Assembly: GCF_000328525.1 (NCBI RefSeq)
Contig: NC_019964.1
Location: 2,232,001 to 2,296,000, forward strand
Length of the DNA: 64,000 nucleotides
Direction of reading: 5' to 3'
DNA from: Halovivax ruber XH-70
Lineage (GTDB): Archaea; Halobacteriota; Halobacteria; Halobacteriales; Natrialbaceae
Shown here: positions 61,184 through 64,000 of the stretch, one piece after another
How positions within the stretch are numbered: the first letter of the stretch is position 1
How the letters are laid out: every line of letters starts with the position of its first letter
Program-made: the position numbers and the translations under genes
Notes under the pieces: model-generated
Told to the model about the DNA's origin: nothing
The model's database searches: none
The model's input: only the letters and a program-made list of their open reading frames with translations

Positions 61184-61854
61184 CGGTCTCGATCGTCAGA
61201 TTCGGCGGCTCGAACTGCGACCGCGACGCCGAGCGCGCACTCGACCACCTCGGCATCGACGCGGAGATCGTCTGGCACGAGGACGGCCTCCCCGCCGACA
61301 CGACCGGCGTCGTCCTGCCCGGTGGCTTCTCCTACGGTGACTATCTCCGCGCCGGCGCGATGGCCGCCCAGTCGCCGATCATCGACGAGGTCGAATCACT
61401 GGCAGCCGAGGGCGTCCCCGTACTCGGCGTCTGCAACGGCGCCCAGATCGGCTGTGAGTCGGGGCTGACCGAAGGTGCGTTCACGACGAACGAGAGCGCG
61501 CGATTCCAGTGTGAACACGTGTACCTTCGTGTCGAACGCGACGACACACCCTGGACCGCCGCCTACGACGAGGGTGACGTGATCGAGATCCCCATCGCCC
61601 ACGGCGAAGGCCGCTACGAGATCGACGCCGATCGCCTCGACACACTCGAAGCCGAGGATCGGATCCTCTTTCGCTACTGCGACGAGAACGGCGACGTGAC
61701 CGACGCCGCCAATCCGAACGGCTCCCGCCACAACGTCGCCGGCGTCCTCGGTGACCGCGAGACGGTCGCCGTGATGATGCCCCACCCGGAACGGGCGACG
61801 ATTCCCCACGTCGGGATGACCGACGGCCAGGGCGTTCTCCGGGCGTTCGAGTGA
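61180..61854 (+). CDS. purQ: Phosphoribosylformylglycinamidine synthase, PurQ glutaminase subunit
   Basis: 224 residues, class I glutamine amidotransferase. The nucleophile is C85 in VLGVCNGAQIG, and the catalytic His/Glu lie in MMPHPERATIP. LPGGFSYGDYLRAGAM is the oxyanion strand. It supplies ammonia to PurL, which is not in the window. It is translationally coupled to purS. Confidence 0.94.
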   Translation: MTVSIVRFGGSNCDRDAERALDHLGIDAEIVWHEDGLPADTTGVVLPGGFSYGDYLRAGAMAAQSPIIDEVESLAAEGVPVLGVCNGAQIGCESGLTEGAFTTNESARFQCEHVYLRVERDDTPWTAAYDEGDVIEIPIAHGEGRYEIDADRLDTLEAEDRILFRYCDENGDVTDAANPNGSRHNVAGVLGDRETVAVMMPHPERATIPHVGMTDGQGVLRAFE

Positions 61855-62031
61855 TCGAGAGCGGGGGAAGTTCCCGTCCCCAGCCGGATCACATCGGATC
61901 GAAAACGGACAGGGTTCGAGACGAACGAGTGAACGGCACCGACGTGATCGTCCGGTGGGATGATAGGTCAGCTAAAAGATTAATGTGGAGCGGTATCCAT
62001 CTCACAACGAAACCGACGGATTGGGGTAGGA

Positions 62032-64000
62032 ATGAGAGCAGGGAAACAGGTCATCAACGTCGCACCCGCCGATGCGCGAGCGCTCCCGCTGGCCACGGAC
62101 GAGACCGGCTGCAACATCGTCCGCGTCGACGCACCGCCGAAAACGGAAGCCGAGTACGCCGGGTTCGACGGGGTCGTGATCGGGCCGGGACTCGGGGAAG
62201 ACGCGCTCGTAACGAGCTGTGAACTCGTCGCCGACTGTGCACCCGACGTCCCGGTTCTCGTCTTCACCGACGACGGATCCGAACACATAGCCGGCGAAGT
62301 GGTCGCCGCAGGCGCTGACGGATACGTGCCGGTTTCGGCCGGCGCGTCGACACTGCAAACGCGACTCGACGAAGTACTCGCGGTCGATTCGACCGAGCCA
62401 GATCGGTCGAGAGGCGTGTCGTCGCTCGACTGGAGCGCACTCGTCGTCGAGCAGTCACCGCTCGCGATCGTCGAGTGGAACCGGTCGTTCGAGGCCGTCC
62501 GCTGGAACGACGCCGCGACGGCGCTGTTCGGGTACGACGCCGACGAGGGACGCGGCGAATCGGCGTTCGAGGCCCTCTTTCCGCCCACCGACCACGCTGC
62601 CGTCGCAGACGAGTGGGAACGGGTCGTCGAGACGGGCGAGCCAATGCGGACGATACGCCGGAACGTCCGTGCGGACGGGAGTATCTGTCTCTGCGAGTGG
62701 CACGTCACACCACTGACCGACGACGGAACGGTCGTCGGGGTCCTCTCGTTCGCGGAGGACGTAACCGAAGAGGTCAGGCGGGCGGACGCACTGGAAGCAC
62801 TCCAGTCGACGACGCATCGATTGATGCGCTCGAGATCGCGCTCGGAGATCGCGACCATCGCGATCGACGCGGTAAGTGAGGTAATCGACGATCCGCGGGC
62901 TGGCTTTCGATATCTGGATCCGGAGACGGAGGAGCTAGTCCTGTCCGCCTCGACGGGTTCGATCGAATCGACGATCGAGGGGACGCGAATCGGTGCCGGT
63001 GATGGCGTTCTCTGGGACACGTTCACGACCGGCGAGCCACAGGTGCTAGAGCGTGTCAGCAGCGACGTCGTCCCGTACGATCTCGAGGTCGAGGTTCGCG
63101 ACGCGATCGTCATGCCGGTCGGTGAGGACGGACTGTTGACCGTCGCCTCCCGGGAAGAACGGACGCTCGGCGAGGCAGAGTACCACCTCGTCGACGTGCT
63201 CGCCGCGACCGCAGCTGTCGCCGTCGAACGCGTCGATCGCGATCGAGAACGCAGACGAGCGAAGACGATCGTCGAAACCGTCGGCGACGGCGTCTACGCC
63301 CTCGAACCCGACGGCACGTTCACGACGGTGAACGACCGACTGGCGGCGATGAGCGGGTACGGTCGCGGGCGCTTGCTCGGATCGCACGCCTCGCTACTCT
63401 TTCCTGACGGCGCGCTCGACCACGTTCAGGCCGATATCGACAGCGACGGAGCCACTGCCGGCAGCCACGGACAGCTGCCCGCAGAGACGGCAGCAGGTCA
63501 CCGATCGGAAACGGTCGAGACGGCGGAAGTGGAACTCGAGACGGCGTCCGGCGACGTGATCCCCTGCGAGGTGACGGCGACGACGCTCGAAACGGTCGAT
63601 CAGGCCATCGGAACGGTCGGTATCGTTCGCGACGTCAGCGATCGAAAGGCGATGAAACGGGCAGTGCTCGACCACCAGCAGAAGGTGGCGACGCTTCACG
63701 ACGTCGTCGGCCGACTGGAAGCCTGTGAAACGCGAGCAGAAATTTTCGAAGAGACCGTCGAAGCAGCCGAAGGCGTGCTCCAGTTCGACGTCTGCGTGGT
63801 GACCGAGGCCGTCGACGATCACCTCGAGATACGCGTCCTCTCGGAGGGTGTCGACCGGTCGCAGTTCGAAACTCGCCGATCGATGGACGCCGGCATCGGC
63901 GGGCGCGCCTATCGAGCGGGAGAGACCAGGCGGATCGACGACATTTCGGCGGCGCCGGCCGCCGATCCACAGGACGAGTCGTACCGGTCAGCGCTGACCG
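62032..64000 (+). CDS. Multi-PAS/GAF signalling protein, truncated by the window edge
   Basis: An open frame from ATG 62032 to the window end (656 codons, no stop). Order of domains: a receiver-like N-terminus (about 1-125, without a canonical phospho-Asp), PAS 1 (about 138-255, SPLAIVEWNRSFEAVRWN, then SFAEDVTEEVRRAD), GAF 1 (about 265-410), PAS 2 (about 420-555, GDGVYALEPDGTFTTVND, RDVSDRKAMKRAV) and the start of GAF 2 (from about 575). Haloarchaeal proteins of this layout often end in an HTH-10 output as in Bat; the end is not visible. It is the only large gene running off the right side. Confidence 0.85.
   Translation, partial: MRAGKQVINVAPADARALPLATDETGCNIVRVDAPPKTEAEYAGFDGVVIGPGLGEDALVTSCELVADCAPDVPVLVFTDDGSEHIAGEVVAAGADGYVPVSAGASTLQTRLDEVLAVDSTEPDRSRGVSSLDWSALVVEQSPLAIVEWNRSFEAVRWNDAATALFGYDADEGRGESAFEALFPPTDHAAVADEWERVVETGEPMRTIRRNVRADGSICLCEWHVTPLTDDGTVVGVLSFAEDVTEEVRRADALEALQSTTHRLMRSRSRSEIATIAIDAVSEVIDDPRAGFRYLDPETEELVLSASTGSIESTIEGTRIGAGDGVLWDTFTTGEPQVLERVSSDVVPYDLEVEVRDAIVMPVGEDGLLTVASREERTLGEAEYHLVDVLAATAAVAVERVDRDRERRRAKTIVETVGDGVYALEPDGTFTTVNDRLAAMSGYGRGRLLGSHASLLFPDGALDHVQADIDSDGATAGSHGQLPAETAAGHRSETVETAEVELETASGDVIPCEVTATTLETVDQAIGTVGIVRDVSDRKAMKRAVLDHQQKVATLHDVVGRLEACETRAEIFEETVEAAEGVLQFDVCVVTEAVDDHLEIRVLSEGVDRSQFETRRSMDAGIGGRAYRAGETRRIDDISAAPAADPQDESYRSALT

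Overview
The window comes from a haloarchaeon (class Halobacteria). The proteins are rich in Asp and Glu and poor in Lys, and base composition is high GC with strong GC3. Most genes have a TATA-like element 25-32 bases before an ATG, implying leaderless transcripts. Clade markers include halorhodopsin, heliorhodopsin, a HalOD1 domain, bat-type and FilR1-type regulators, haloarchaeal-type cis-prenyltransferases and CarS. I cannot name genus or species. No rRNA, tRNA, CRISPR array or intact insertion sequence was found.

Layout. 1-9.1 kb: two facing cis-prenyltransferases (uppS), hemA, a pterin dehydratase, a HAD phosphatase, a bat-type regulator, a MoeA fused to a binding-protein-like domain, and a GIDE membrane protein. 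9.2-16.6 kb: Hsp20, an AarF/UbiB kinase, an enolase-like protein, an aminotransferase, a zinc alcohol dehydrogenase, and the two-gene unit aIF5A-agmatinase. 16.7-22.8 kb: DUF2391, an acetamidase-family protein, an orphan ribbon-helix-helix protein, Nif3, a three-gene PutP-type symporter unit and a Tat-type lipoprotein. 23-31 kb: a more AT-rich accessory stretch with a PQQ-propeller protein, an acyl-CoA synthetase, a lone HalOD1 protein, several decayed frames and a three-gene unit encoding a winged-helix protein, a class I terpene-synthase-like protein and a FilR1 regulator.

31-38.7 kb: a DrrAB-type ABC exporter, SRPBCC protein, halorhodopsin, zinc ribbon, PPOX protein, heliorhodopsin, Asp/Glu racemase and VapBC. 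38.7-46.2 kb: YchF GTPase, small membrane and VOC proteins, an SMR transporter, a glycosyltransferase, an Mqo-like oxidoreductase, a DsbA-like protein and UspA. 46.4-54.7 kb: thrS, pyrE, carS, proline dehydrogenase, DUF502, a long inverted repeat between convergent genes, ilvE and NhaC. 54.8-64 kb: ribB-ribK (riboflavin), cofH (F420), purC and purSQ (purines), a second acetamidase-family protein with a zinc ribbon, and a PAS/GAF sensor cut by the window edge.

Connections. UppS and CarS serve isoprenoid lipid and lipid-carrier synthesis. The terpene-synthase-like protein would draw on the same prenyl diphosphates. aIF5A and agmatinase fit the arginine/agmatine route to deoxyhypusine. PutP and proline dehydrogenase make a plausible proline uptake and catabolism pair although they lie 30 kb apart. 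RibB and RibK make FMN, and CofH makes the deazaflavin of F420. The most novel item is the regulated terpene-synthase-like gene at 28.9-29.9 kb: it has both metal-binding motifs and the pyrophosphate-sensor Arg at the canonical spacing.
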